DNA of 64,000 nt from Sitta carolinensis (GCA_032173965.1 JAVUNC010000004.1:59147501-59211500); one strand, 5' to 3'; shown: positions 1 to 13,029, counted from the stretch's first letter. Notes: generated by a model from the letters alone, not told the origin. Translations and numbers: made by a program.

Positions 1-3000
1 GACCTTCCTGCAGCTGACACATATTTGTTTTGTCTTCTATCTTTGCTGTGTCAAAGGAGCCAGAGTTAGACACTGGAGTATTCACATACAGATTTAAGTG
101 CACATCAGCTCTGAAAATCAGTTGAATATTTAGAAATCTAAATATTTAGTTCGGGCTCTAAATCTAGCTTGCCATTAAACGTTTGGTTGGTTACACCAGA
201 TTTTTTACACTATTTGGTGTCTGATTTTTTTAAAGTAAAGCAAAACAAAATATTGTTGCACATACAAGAAAGGTTCAGTCTTGTTGGCGGTTTATTTTGT
301 TATGAGAGAATACAAGGTTCCCAGTCTTATACTGTAGAAAATGATGCACTGGTGAGCTGCAACAGTCAAAACCTTTAAGTACTCTGACACTTGGCTAGAA
401 AAAAACACCAACCACAACCTTTCATCTCAGGCTGTGAGTAGCACAGGGAGTACGAATATGTCCAGGCAAACTGCTGTGTCTTGCCAGGTAGACAGGCTTG
501 GGGGTGGAATAATATTCAGCCGCATAAACACAAGGCCCCTGCTCATCCAGGGATTAAGATTGTCTTTTCTACCTGAGCTGCAGCAGTGTTATTAAATGCT
601 ACAGCAGTCAGCAAAGTAGTCTTTTTATACTGAACTTTGTCATATGTTTAATATTTATAAATGGAAGTATTTAAAGTTACTATGTTTTTCAATATAATAA
701 TTACTGCCAAATCAGATTTGTGAACCCGGTGCTCTACTTGAAAGGAACCTAGTTACAAGCAAGAAAGAAGAAAGACGATAAAACCACTGTAGGTGCTTCT
801 CTGAATTTTCTGGAACAGAATTGTATCTCAAGATACTATAGGCAGGTGGTTCCTACTTCAAGGTCTCACTTGCTGGGAAAAGGACCAAAGTTAATTCTGA
901 AACTTTTTGTGGTTCCGTCCTTCCAAAATACTCTCAGTAGGCTGATACCTCAAATACACCTTACATCTGCATTCGTTTTCCTATTCCACATGTAATCTTG
1001 ACCATGCCAGGTAACAGCCAGCACAAACATGCTGCATCTCCTTGTCATCGCTCTTCCTAACAAGGATGTTCTTGGGTCTCCTCCAGTGCCTTTTGAATCC
1101 ATCAGATGCCATTGTTATCCATTTCTAAAGACATTGAAATAGGAAATATAATATTTTTCTTTAGGCACAAAACCTCTACTGTAGTGATGAAATACTTCCC
1201 CAATTTTTATTTTCACCCTGATTTCTTTTCTTTGGCAAAAGCGCTTTGAAGTGATCATTTCAAAGCTGGTTATTGGATTATGGTTTCCGGTGTCTTCAGT
1301 CTGAAAGTGAAGTTTTGATGTGTTTTGAAGGAACAGTTTCTATGTACTCTTACTGTTCTGTTACTCTGACGCAGATAGAAACACACAGTAACACACACAA
1401 TAGGTGTTCAGGTAGAGAAGAAGAAAGGAAGTCTCTGTTTATTGTTGACTTCGTATATATAAGTTTCTGGATAGTGATTAGAGATTGGATAGAGAAGTTG
1501 CCACCTCTCCATCTCCACTGGTCACTTGAGAAGTCCATCAGGTGATATCTTTTATAAAGGAATGTAAACATGATTCTTGTTTATTTTACAATTTATGAGA
1601 ACTGACTCCACTATACTAAAACAAATCAGAAGGCTGATTTTCAGGGGCAGCACTGTTCCCCTATACTTTTCCTGCCTACATAGAGCAGTGATGTCTAGCC
1701 AGCCACTGCAGCCTGTTTCCTCACCTTCTTAATAGACAAAGTCCAACATGTCCCCAAAACCTGCTGATGCTTTCTGCAAAGAGCATCTTCTCGGGCTGTG
1801 TGCAGTGAGAGGAGCATGCAGAAAGAATAAGCCTGCCTTGCCAGGACACCTTACCCAGTTTTTGAACCCTTCTTTGCAGCAAGTCTTTGGATTTAGGAAG
1901 ATGAGAATAGCATCTGGATGAGTTTTGTTCCCCTTGTTACCATCTCTACTAGTGCTCAGGGACCTTACCTGAATTGCAAGGTCAGCAGTTGGTTGTGCCT
2001 TTTGTGAAGGGTGGCCGCTTCTGCTGTGTTTGTTCTGAACACTTGAAATACCAAAGCCCTAAACTCTCCTGGCACCTGTGCAGTAGGGGAATTGCTAGGT
2101 CTTGTCTATAACATATGGCAAACACTCCCTTTCACATGTGCCTTTTTCCGTTGCTCTTTCAGGGCAATGCCATTGCTTTTCCACTATTTAATCCTCTCCT
2201 GCATAAAGTAGAGCTTGATGAATGCAAAAGTGGTGAGAGGAGTTCATACTCCCTGCTCATGGATATGGTGAGGATCCTATACTCTGCATCAGAGTGCCAT
2301 TAAATTTGTTGTTTTCTACTGGTGAAAAATTTTAAAAGTTTAACAAATATTTCTTGGATCATGGTATTTCTATAAAAGAACATAAATTTTCTGGCTGTAT
2401 AGACTGCAGAAAAAGAAATTTGAATTAGTTCCTTTATATTCTTTAATCTTTATACTTTATATCCTGTGTACCTATAAATTGATTCTGTGTACACTGTGCT
2501 CTGTGACAAAATGCATTAATACTTTATTAACTTTCTTCTCTCAAAAAATATTTTTTCTACATTTATTTCTTTCTGAATGTATCACAGCCTAATGGACTTA
2601 GAGGAGGATGCAAAATGAGCAGCCCAACAGCACAGGAACTGGGAAGTATCTGCTAGTGGGACTGAGGAGTGGATTGTGGGCAAGAAAAGGAGAGATCTTT
2701 GAAGCTCAGTCATCTAACCTGTGGTTATTGATATTATATTCTGCAGTCTAAAATTATGAACCCTTTTGTAACCAAATCCATAGGAAGTAACAAGTTGTCA
2801 AGTATCAGAATGTTGTAGGATTTTTCTTTTGAGAGAACCTCTTTTTTTGTAAAAATGAAACTGTATGGCAACTCATCTCACAACGGTAAAATGTTGCATT
2901 TGAAAAATTTTCTAAGCACTTGCTGATTTTGTTACTGATGCAACAAACCTGAGATTTTTTTATTCCTTTCTTTAATGCTTAGGTACTGATTGAAAATGTT

Positions 3001-5690
3001 TTTAGAAGTGTCAGCAGTGACCAAAGGGAGATTATTGTGGATTTGAAGAACTGTGAAACTGAAGGATTTGTGAGGGATGTTAAGTGAATTTACTGGGATT
3101 TATGTATGTTTTCACTTGCTTATAATGTAGAATTGGTGCCTAAGTATTGGCTGCTGCTCAGGGTTAACACTGTTATACTTTGGTATTTGTTTTGCTTTTG
3201 GTAATTTCAAATGTTCAAGAGTTTTGTTTATGTCAGCTTTGCAGACTGTGAAGGGTCACATGTAACCCTGTCAACACTCAGGAGGAGTCTTGTAAACTAA
3301 GAAGAAATTATTGCTAGCCATGATGTTGATAAAAATTATGTGAAAGGGGGAAAAACGTGATTTTCAATGCAAGAAATGCTGAATACTTGGTTTATGAGAG
3401 TGTTTAAGAGGGTGTCTTTCTTCATTTGATAGAAACTATAAGGAGAAATGGCTGAGATAGCTGAGTTAAAATCTAAAAAGATGTGCAGGTATTTATTTCT
3501 TTTAATTTTTGGAAGATATTTTGATCCCTCTTTTTTCACTCTTGCTTGTAGTTAAGATGTGTTTTCTTCCCTGGATTTTGCTTGCATTTCATTATATTTC
3601 TTTCCCAAGCCTGGTGACTTGCTGCTGTGAAACCAGCAGAGGGTGCCCAGCACATGCGTAGTCGTGGCTGCTTCTTCCCAGCGCACTGTGGTGCAGCTCA
3701 GTGGAAACCAGAGAGCTGCTGCCTTAAGCCCTGTGCGGGTGAGGTGCTAGATGTCTTCAATTCAATTATCAGAGTCATTCACTGTTGTGCCTCAGTGCAC
3801 TGCTTTCTGTACAATTCCTGTGTGTACATGCTCACCCTCTGTTGTACCCTCAGTTGCACACTAGTTGGATTTTGCATTTCAGTTTTCTCATGTTGATTTG
3901 TACTCAGTGCATTAAGAGGAAGCCAGCGGTTTAGTCTTAAAGTGTTGAAATGTGAAAGGAAATCCCAGAAAGCTAGGGATTCTCATGTGATAACCTTCTT
4001 CGTGAGTGACCTATTTCTTATTCATCTCTTTATTAAGATCTTTCCTGGTTCTTCTCTGAAGTTGTCATTTCTTCCTTTTTCTCCCCATAATACAGTGAAT
4101 ATATTTTTCCTCTGTTCAAGAGCAATGCGACTGTAGTATTCTCTGCAGGTACAGAGTATGGATTAAGTTATATTCTTTACTGTGAATTAAAGGAAGGAAG
4201 TAAAGGTGAATCTGGTTTTATTTTGGGGCTTTTACAGTATAAATACCCTTTCAGTTTTACAGGGACATGAGGTTTTTCAAACACAGATTCAATAAGCTGT
4301 TTTTAAAACTACTGCTTAAAAAGAAAACAAACTAATAGATTTTTTTTGTTGCATCTGATACCAGAAGTCCTAATTTGTCCCAAGCAGTAGGAAAGAGGCT
4401 TTTTTTTTTTCAATTTTATTTATATCAGCAAAGAAAGAAACTTCTATTAAGTCTTTTTTCTCTTGTTAGAATCAGTTGTGTGAAAAAAGGTCAAAGAGTG
4501 GTTTTCACATAGCAATACCCGTCTTTGATCCCATAGAAGTTAAATTGTTTGACTGCTGCTTGAATTACCTTTATTGGGGTAGCACAGTATGTCCAGCACG
4601 AACCTCTGGACAGGTCTCCCTGTGTATGGAGCCAAGGGCAGCATGTGTCATTCATAACCTCATGTTGTCACTTGCTGTGTCTTGGATTCTGGCCACCATC
4701 TTCAAGAGGGCATGTCAGTAAATCTCATGTGGTCCCTTCATCTGTAAAGAGCTCTACTTCTGCATTCGTCTCGCAGCAGAGAGAAGGAAAAGTCTCCCAG
4801 CTTCCGGATTTCTAGCTCAGGCTATCCAGCTCCTGATGAGATGAAAGAGAAACTTCATTTGAATGTTCAGTGGATAGTAACTGGAGAGGTGGCAAGAGGG
4901 ATGGCTTGGGTGGAGAAACACAGCAGGCACATTCGTAATGGGAGCATAACGGCTGCTCTCCACAACAGGGTGAGGGCAGTAGGGAGATGAATGGGCTTCT
5001 ATAGAGTCACTCTGTTCACATGGCAGATGAGGGAATACTTGTGGATGTACCAAAGAAAACTATGTTGCGCATATAAAGTGAAAGACAAATGTCATTGTGT
5101 AAGTGACTGCAAAACAAAAGGAAAGTTGATTAGGTCTTCAAATATTGTTTGCAAATTTTGACTGCCTATGGACTCAAAAGGGTGAGAATTGAAGATAACT
5201 AAAGATTGTCACCTTGAAAATAAGATACATAATATCTATAATTCTCTTTCTAAGAAATCAAGATCTGAATATATATTAAACTACATCATAGCTAAACAAA
5301 TTTATGCTGATATAATGTATTCTCTCATCAAAAAATATAATGGTTCTGATTAATTCTAGATCAGAATGTTTAGGTGGTCATTTTAGTAAGAGTAAACCTA
5401 GCTACAAGGATAAAAAAAAAAACCAAAAATATTACAAATGGAAAAATGGAAAACTAGATTAAATAAATTATCATAATACTCTTTTTTTTTCTGATTTAAA
5501 TTACTTGAAAACAAAAATTAAAATAATTTCGACTTAAACTGTCCTTCTAAAGGTAATTTTAAGTTTCCATGTTTTATGTTGCCACTGTAAATGCTGGACA
5601 GGTTCCCTGCCAGGTTTCCAGGCCACAGCACCAGGAGGAGCACCTGTGCTCCATGTGCCCATGCTGTGGATGTCGCTGCTCAGCAGCTGT
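1..5690. other. Unique AT-rich noncoding DNA
   Basis: No convincing gene, RNA gene or recognisable mobile element is seen. Open frames on both strands are all under 100 codons and show no family resemblance, which is what chance gives at this length. The 5.2-5.5 kb part is especially AT-rich, with short A and T runs. Decayed repeats below visual detection may be present. Confidence 0.6.
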
Positions 5691-5700
5691 CCTGGGAGAA

Positions 5701-5825
5701 GGCAGTTGGCTGGAGCATTGGTAACGCCAAGGTGTGGATTCAATCCCTCTATTGGCCATTTACTTTAGAGATGGACTCGATGATCCTTGTGGGTCCCTTC
5801 CAGCTCTGAATATTCTGTGAATCTG
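5701..5825 (+). mobile_element. tRNA-Ile-derived SINE with CR1-type tail (TguSINE1-like), copy 1
   Basis: The left part resembles the 3' half of a tRNA-Ile gene: an anticodon-stem-like stretch ending in AACGCCAAGG is followed by a B-box-like GATTCAATCCC at 5737-5747 and then GGCCA-like acceptor-stem sequence. The right part (about 5770-5825) is the 3' end of a CR1 LINE, reading GGACTCGATGATCC and ending in ATTCTGTGA-type microsatellite units. This tRNA-head plus CR1-tail build matches the songbird SINE known as TguSINE1, whose tail lets CR1 reverse transcriptase copy it. Part of the anticodon arm is missing and the A box is poor, so this copy is probably inactive. It lies in unique DNA with no neighbouring gene. 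The family name is from memory. Confidence 0.8.
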
Positions 5826-5829
5826 TGTG

Positions 5830-7515
5830 AAAGTTTCCGTAGCAATGAGGTGGGAAGGAGCAAGGAGGTCTTCTATCCACCTCTTTGCTGGCTAAGTAAA
5901 TGCAGGCACAGAAAGCTCTCATTCCTGTCAGAGCAAAGTACAGGCTTTCCCTGGGATCTTCTAGGGAGGATACACTGCTGGGTGAATAGCATCTGTTTCC
6001 AAAGGTCAGCTTTATTAAAGATACTTCAAGTATCAAGAAAATAATTTTTTTCACATGCTCATGTCATTAGGTTTGGGCCACCCACCCTACTGTTGCTCAT
6101 CCCCAAGTGCCCACGCCTATAACAAGACAAGGTGATGTCTCCCAAAGGAGTTGCTTGAAACAAAACCTTAGAGTCATTCTGCTGAGAAACAGTTCCTTGG
6201 GCAACTTAGTAAACCTTGAAAAAACTGCTGCTTCTCATTCTATTTTATTTTATAGCTCTCCTAGCTTTCTTTTAAGATCCTCATAAAAGTCTGAGAGACC
6301 CGGGGGGAAATCCTAGTATCATTTGGAAGTAGTCAACAAAATTATTCATTGTATCCAATTCTCAACCTCCAACATGGCAAACCTTTCGCTGCCTAGAAAT
6401 GGGATGAGATTTTGAGAGCAGGAGCTGTGTATGTCTTCTATAAACTGTTCCTAATTTTCACTGTTATTCTGAACATTTGTGCTTGTATGTGAAAAGTATG
6501 AAAGGATTTGTCACAGAACAGGATCTGTGTTACTCAGGTTTTTACGGTTATCAGGGGATTGTGGTTCCCCATCGTTGCTCCAGACATGTTCTGTATTCCT
6601 AAAAAAAAATTCTGTTATTCTAAAACTTAGCTTATGCAATATCCAATGCTGGCACAGCTAGAGGCACCAGCTTACATTAACTCAGAAACCACTGTGGAGT
6701 ATGGTAGAATCTGTCCCTAGACTGGCAAAATGTCTACCTCACCTGTTTCCCAGATTCCTGTTGGATGTCAAATGAAGCAGTTGGTGATTTCCTGTGAGAC
6801 ATGGGACCATCAACTGTGGTGTCAGGAGCAGATGCTCATCCTGCTCAGCAGCTCCCTGAGAGGGTGAGGAAGGCACCCATCAAACTTACCAGAGAGCCAA
6901 GTCCAAGCAGTCACCTCTGACTCACAATCAGTACCCATCCATACTCATTTCAAGAGAGTATAAAGTAGTTCTAGTAATAAGAAAAAAGTATGCTGCCCAA
7001 GCATTTAAAGAGTTAGATAGGAAAATAACCTTGTGGTAGAATTTAGTCAAAATCAAGTATTTACAGTTAGATTAGATTCTCCTCTAGTAAAGATAAATTC
7101 TAAAGTATTATGTCATTCCTTGTCAGGGGGCAGGTCAATTTAAGAATACTTATGACCAATTCTTGACAGTTCAAATTATGCTACTGTTACAGAGCAGATA
7201 GCATGTTTTTTCCTTTTGTCTCTTGTGTAAGTGGATGAGATGGATTCTGCTTCCTTAGCTATTGATTGCACATTTGCTTTGTGCATCTAAGGTTTAAGTA
7301 GTGACCATCTGAAAGAAATAATTAAACATACTCGAATGTGGTATGTATGAGGTATGTAATTTAAAGCTCTTCTGCCTTTTTTTCTACCCTTTTATTTCAT
7401 CCTTGGCAGTCTTCAGAATCAAAACACCTTTGAAGAGGTTGAAGGGCAACACTGCCAAAAGGAGAAAGTGTAAAAATAAGCCACTGGAATATGTCTGTTG
7501 GAAACATGATCAGAT
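5830..7515. other. Unique noncoding DNA between the two SINEs
   Basis: No gene, RNA gene or recognised repeat is seen. Open frames are at most about 100 codons, and the longest, on the minus strand near 5749-6054, overlaps the SINE tail. Composition is AT-leaning with few CpGs. Confidence 0.55.
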
Positions 7516-7521
7516 CCTGAG

Positions 7522-7673
7522 ATGAGCACAGTTGGTCAGAGTATGATGCTGATTACACCAGCATCATGATCCAATGGGTTTGATCCTTGTACAGGCTACT
7601 GACATTAACAGTTGGACTCACTGATCCTTGTGGGTCCCTTCACAACTCTGTGATAATCTCTGTGAAGCTGTGA
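7522..7673 (+). mobile_element. tRNA-Ile-derived SINE with CR1-type tail (TguSINE1-like), copy 2
   Basis: This copy keeps more of the tRNA head than copy 1. An A-box-like stretch containing CAGTTGGTCAGAG (from about 7530) is followed by an anticodon-loop region and a B-box-like GGTTTGATCCT at 7577-7587; tRNA-Ile itself has GGTTCGATCCC there. A short linker leads to the same CR1 tail as copy 1, TTGGACTCACTGATCC, and the element ends in decayed TCTGTGA-like units. Extra bases in the variable-arm region and several C-to-T changes show age. A and B boxes would normally recruit TFIIIC for RNA polymerase III transcription; the substitutions make present activity unlikely. Confidence 0.82.
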
Positions 7674-7679
7674 GAATGC

Positions 7680-9170
7680 TTATTTACACACTCAGCAGTG
7701 CTTTAACTGGGATAATAATAACCGCTTTTGATTTCTCATCAATACTTTGAAAAGTGGATCAAATTGCTTCCCCCATTGATTTACCACTCTTTTTTATGAT
7801 TATTATGAAATCTAAAAATCTAGATACTAATCCAGAAAAGCACATATAATATGATTAGTCTGTTTAGAATAACTGGATGTGCTTACATTTAAAGCACATG
7901 TGGGAGCATCATTGCATTAGTGCCTAAAGGAAAGGAGCAAATAAGGCAAAAATGGAGAAACAGAGACTAATACAACAACACTTATGTAAACTGACCATTT
8001 GCTTGCTTGGTTGTAGCACAATTGATAAAGCAATGACAAGTTTTAAAGTCTAATAAGTTAAAACACACCTTTAATTTGTCCTTTTGTTCAGTTCATGTTT
8101 CTATTTCCTAGTTTTTTAATTTCCTGACATTGTAGTTCAAGGTAGATGAGCTTGTGAGACTATTCTGTCTAATAAATTTTAGAATGTGAAATGTTAGTCA
8201 AATATTTTTAAAAACCTGACATTTCTTGAAAATGGGCTGATTTCCCAAAGTTTAGTATTAAAAGTTAGGGAAATATTATATGCAAACTACCCTTCCACCA
8301 GCAAGCTCTTACCTTTAATTACCTTTCATAAATTTCAAAATAATTCATGTAAAGGAGTTTAATTCTCTTAAATATTCTGTGTGATACCTTTCACAAATAA
8401 TTTATTGAGATTCTTCTTCCTCCCATCTGCTTTCAGTGACACTTCACATTTTTAATAGAAGCAGATGATAGATTTTTCATTCATACTGTGAGATATGATA
8501 CCTTCTTTGACTTTTAATTAGGTTTTTAAGAAGCAATTATGTTTTCCAGGCTGAAAGATTTTAACTGAGAGACATTTTAGTGAAGTTTTACTGATTATTA
8601 AACCATATTTTAATAACTACAGATGAGTGTCCATAAGGCCCAGATATAAATAAATATCTTGTCACCAAGATCATTGAAGTTTCAGTTACAGTATTCCAGA
8701 TACCTGACTGCTTTTAGTCCTGTATGATATTTAGCTTGACTCTTTTAAACAGACTAAAATTTATAGCACTATTAAGTCCCTGTTGGATAGTCAGAATATA
8801 GATGTAAATAGCTATGCGTCCTTGATTTGTCTCCTTATCTGCTTGTATTTTATATGAACATTGAAACCGTATTATTAAATTACTTGCACTGTTTAAACAT
8901 AAGGCTCAAATCAAAATACGTTTTCTATAGAAGTTGCCCTAAAGCTGTCTTGTAGTTGCATCCAAAACTTGATGTGTCATCACATTAAAAGAAGTCTTCT
9001 CGCCCATAATAGATTATTTTTGTTTTGCAGGAAGTGAGAGTGACGGTTTGTGATTTTTTTTTTCATCAAAGGAAACAAATGCTTTTAACTTTATTTGGTC
9101 TCTTTAGCTTATAATTATATAACTATGGAAAATAATCAATTACAAGACACAACAATCTGGCCTTCAGTAC
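7680..9170. other. AT-rich unique noncoding DNA
   Basis: Strongly AT-rich sequence with many short TTTAAA and AATAAA-like strings expected from composition. No reading frame worth annotating and no recognisable mobile element. Confidence 0.55.
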
Positions 9171-9173
9171 TAA

Positions 9174-9226
9174 AAGTAAATTGTTAATTTACAAGTAAAT
9201 TGTTAATTTAAAAGTAAATTGTTAAT
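9174..9226 (+). repeat. 19-bp tandem repeat, about 2.8 units
   Basis: A 19-bp unit beginning AAGTAAATTGTTAATTTA is repeated with exact spacing: the unit's single G recurs at 9176, 9195 and 9214. The first two units differ only at the last base, and the third is cut short. This is a minisatellite-like local duplication, recent enough to be almost identical between units. Confidence 0.9.
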
Positions 9227-9229
9227 AGT

Positions 9230-11760
9230 CTCAGAGGTTACCCAAGTCCATCATTCCCTTCCTATGAGGCATCTGTTCATCCTGAGTGTGATACAGTGCA
9301 CTGCATAAAAACAGAATTTCTCAAAGACACAAATATTGTTCCCCAGCAGGTGGGTGTAAATCCTGATGGAATTGCACCTGGAAAGTAAAGGATATTTTGA
9401 ATCAAAATGTTTGATGATTCTTGGTAATTGTGCTGAAATCTACCTACCTAGGATTAGATTAACACAGAATAAGCATTCTGTGGGTGCTTATAAATATGCA
9501 CTTCCATAGTCTTTCATGTTGGATTATCCTGCCCTCTCCCACTTGGTGTAATATCTCTCATGATCAAGCTTCACTTTTTCTGGAACTGCCCAGCTCTTGC
9601 CCACACTGTCACCTGATTTCTCAAGGTACTTAATCAAGGACTTAACTTTGTGTCCAAAAATTTTGACTTGGCATAGTTAAGTACAATACTGAGAAAGGCT
9701 GTATTCTTTTTGAATCATGGTCAGTTGTAAAAATGTGCTACTTTATTCTTCAAGCACTCACGCTAGGATATTTATAAAATAAAGTCACAAAATATGGCAT
9801 TTTATGGTGACAAATATTGTGCCTGCAGATTGTCTGTAAATTCCTTCTTCTGCTTGTTTTTTGGAGACCAGAGGAAAGTATCATATTAACTTCCATAGAC
9901 CTTGATCTCTCATTGCAGCTTTTTCTCCTTCTTATCGTATCTAATCTCCTGAGCACTTTGACTAGCATGCTTCTGTTTCCATGCTATGCATTTCTTTTCC
10001 AAATGAGAAGTGTCCTAGCTTAATTACTTGTTGGAGAGGATCTGGAGCTCTCATACAAACACATCAATGATACAATTTCAGAAGAGTCAGGGGAATCAGG
10101 AATTTCTATTTGTGTTAACATCCTGTCTTATATAAATGACTAATTCATAGGAATATGATCCATTATATTAATTATAGTTTAATGAAAGATTGAGTGCTCT
10201 AAAGTAAAGATCTCATGTGGCTTACTGTAGGCTTTATGTGATAGTGGACAAATTGCTTTATGTCTCAGCATTTTGGGGGTTTATTTTTGATAAAGGGATG
10301 ATGACAGAATCTATTTTTTTTTCCCAAATCTTTGTTTTACGTTTTACGTTTTTGGAGAGTGACCTGTTAGCTGAGGAACATTCTTGCCTGAGTGTGTTAG
10401 GTTTCATAACAGAAGTGCTAGGAACAGGTTTGGGCCCTGCTGCTACTACTGGTAATGGGAAGTTTTGTGATGACTTTTTCTTTAATAACCTGTATGCTTT
10501 CAGGGAGATTTTGACTGAACTGTTTAACAAAGAAAAGGATGCTTTCATGTAATTGGGAAGTTACAGACAAATCTTCTGTTCTTGTAGGCTCACAATTATT
10601 TTCTGTGTCCTCAGTCCCTGCTTGACATAGTTTCTTCAGAGTTTATGCTGCCATAAATGTCTGTAATAATTGTTCAACATGCAGCAACCTATGGTATGAT
10701 TCATAGCAGAAAGAGGAATATCTACTGCATTCATAGCACTTAGCTGGTGCTGCCATTCCATGGTGAGACTGAAGTAGATGCCCAATAGGACAATCTTACA
10801 AAATGAGGGAAAGCAAGTATTTTCTGGAAATTGATGTTATCCTGCCTGGTTAAGTCACTTGGTAGAGCAGTCACATTCAGATTTGTTTAATTTCCTAAGT
10901 CATCCTTACCCATGGAAATATGGTCTGCAGAGGCTCTGGAGTGACTGTAGAATCAAAGGAGGCAGTAAGTTTTTGAGTGTTGCTTTCTTGGTCATTTCTA
11001 TAATTGCAGGTGCTCCTTCCCACTCCCCTCCCCCCCTCCTGAAGCAGTTAGAGGTGCAAACAGCTATTCAATTTAAACAAATTTCAAAAGGGCATTAGGC
11101 AATGAAATGTTCATGCTACCTCAGTACATTTGGAAAATAAAAAGGGAGTAATCAGGATGTTGTATTGCAAATATTTATGTGTCAGTATTGTACTATTTCT
11201 TTTACCTTTTTTTCCCCAGTCTCATTAGTTATCTATGTTTGTAATTAAAAGCTATTGTAATATGCAGCAATTTTGACATCATATCAGGAAAATCATGGAA
11301 ATCATCATTAAAAATTGTTGAAGCATGACTTTTATTTTACTCTAACCTGAGGAAGTTTTTCAGAAATCTCTAAGGCTTAACATGAAAGTAGAAAGAACAA
11401 CTGAGTAATTGGCAGGATCTGTTTAATCCCATTTATCAATGATTTTGATTTTGCGAGGACAATAGTTATGGTCTGTATTGTCATGTAAGAAGGAATTTCC
11501 AACACACACAGTACATTATCCAGCCTTTACACGTGATTGAGCATAAGAACAGAGCTTTGGCTATGTTTGCCTTACTCTTCTTTATTATTTTAGTGGAGAG
11601 TAGTTTGTTTTTGTAGATAGTTTCGTTAAAGGTAAAAGAGAAGTGGAAATGTTTCGCTCTGCGCTCTGTGCCACTGTAGATTGGAAAATGGATTTGCTCC
11701 GTTAGAAGGAGCCCCTTCAAGCAGAGGCAAGGCACTTTAAGCTAGGGTTGCTGTAGTCAG
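9230..11760. other. Unique noncoding DNA
   Basis: The longest frame, plus strand 10217-10552 (111 codons), has no recognisable motif and no splice signals that would make it an exon. A tRNA A-box-like string at about 10850-10872 is not followed by a T arm. No CR1, LTR or RNA gene is recognised. Confidence 0.5.
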
Positions 11761-11762
11761 GC

Positions 11763-11979
11763 ACAGGGTGTTTGACTTTAGTACAGGGGAGAAACCCATG
11801 GAGGGGCCTGGCAGCAGTGTGCAAGACCCAGCACACTCAAACTGCTCCTGCTGGCCATGCAGCTTCTCCCTCTGTGAACCAATGAACCCCACTTGTCAGT
11901 TTACATGAGGATTTGTTTTTGAAAATTCCAGTTAATGTCAATTAAATTTTATGCTTCTTAACAAAAAAAAAAAAAAAAA
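11763..11979 (+). pseudogene. Possible retrocopied transcript 3' end with poly-A tract
   Basis: A run of 17 A at 11963-11979 follows 16 bases after ATTAAA (11941-11946), the commonest variant poly(A) signal. Signal, short spacer and A tract in that order is how the 3' end of a reverse-transcribed polyadenylated RNA looks. The left boundary is arbitrary, because I cannot match the upstream sequence to a known mRNA, and I see no clear target-site duplication. CR1 does not normally move poly-A RNAs, so retrocopies are rare in birds and a chance A run is a serious alternative. Confidence 0.25.
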
Positions 11980-11999
11980 CAAAATACCAAAAGAAATAA

Positions 12000-13020
12000 T
12001 TAGTAAGAGACCTGTTGGGTCCACCAGGGTACAGGTGAAGCCACTTGAGGGTCTGCACACTCAGGCCTGCCCTTCTGTGAGGGATAGGACCTTTCACAAT
12101 CTTTCTCCCTGATCTCGACTCCTCAACTCTTCTAAAAGCAAGCAGAACATAGGAGCCTCACTCCCGACGTTCCCACAATGAAGCCTGTCTTTCCCTCTCG
12201 CTCTCACACTGGGGTTTCTGATCCTATTTTCTCAACCAGCTGGGAACAGCAGCCCCGTTGGTGGCTGGGATGGCTGGCCCCTGCAATGCAGTGGCCTTAC
12301 ACAGCTTGTCCTCCCTGGCAGAGATTTGGCACTGGTGGCTGCCAGCAGTGCCCCTGTAGTGGGAATCTCTATGGTGCCAGCTCTTGGTGTCACCCCTTTG
12401 CCTCTACATGTCATTTTCCTTGTCTAGGTACAGCCTTGGTGACCAGCCTGGTCCCTGCCAGGCATCACTGCAGCCACAGCCTTGCCTATGGCTTTTAAAG
12501 CCTGTTCAGTTCATTCTAACACATTCACCATCTCATTCCTCCAGTGGCCCCACAGTGGTGTGTGTACCTGAATCCTCTGGATAAACCAGCCTCTCCTATG
12601 ATAATACTCCTGTAAACCACTGGAAAGGGCTATCAACAGCAAAGGTACGACTGAGCATGAGCACATGAAACAAGTAGAAGAGCAGCCAGCAGTGGCTGAG
12701 TGGATGCTCTCTACTACTTCCAGCCAATTGAATTCACCAGCTAAACAGATTTGAGAGATTCATCCCTTGTCCTGCAGGCTCCATCCTTCCTGGCAAGCAC
12801 CTTGAGACAAATGACAGTCGTTTGCATCATAGTATTCAGTCTCTTTGATGGAAAGCTCTGATCTGTGCCTGGTTTCTGTGGCTGAGCAGGAGGCTGGACA
12901 GGTTCTCACATGGGATCACCTGGGCTGTTCTCCTGCTTGCAGGGAAAGCCAAGCACACTTCTCATCTCCACATGGGTTTTTCTCAGCCACTGCTATCGCT
13001 TCTTGTGATGACACCATTAC
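12000..13020. other. GC-richer unassigned DNA
   Basis: The part from about 12160 to 12600 is richer in C, G and CCTG/CAGC words than its surroundings and gives overlapping frames of 60-106 codons on both strands, none resembling a known protein. It could be an old repeat that I do not recognise. The rest is unremarkable noncoding sequence up to the start of the ancient CR1. Confidence 0.4.
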
Positions 13021-13029
13021 ATGCAATAA

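Noticed and set aside
10849..10875. tRNA A-box-like string (GGTTAAGTCACTTGGTAGAG)
   Set aside because: No anticodon arm or T arm follows, and no CR1 tail, so it is neither a tRNA gene nor a supportable SINE head.
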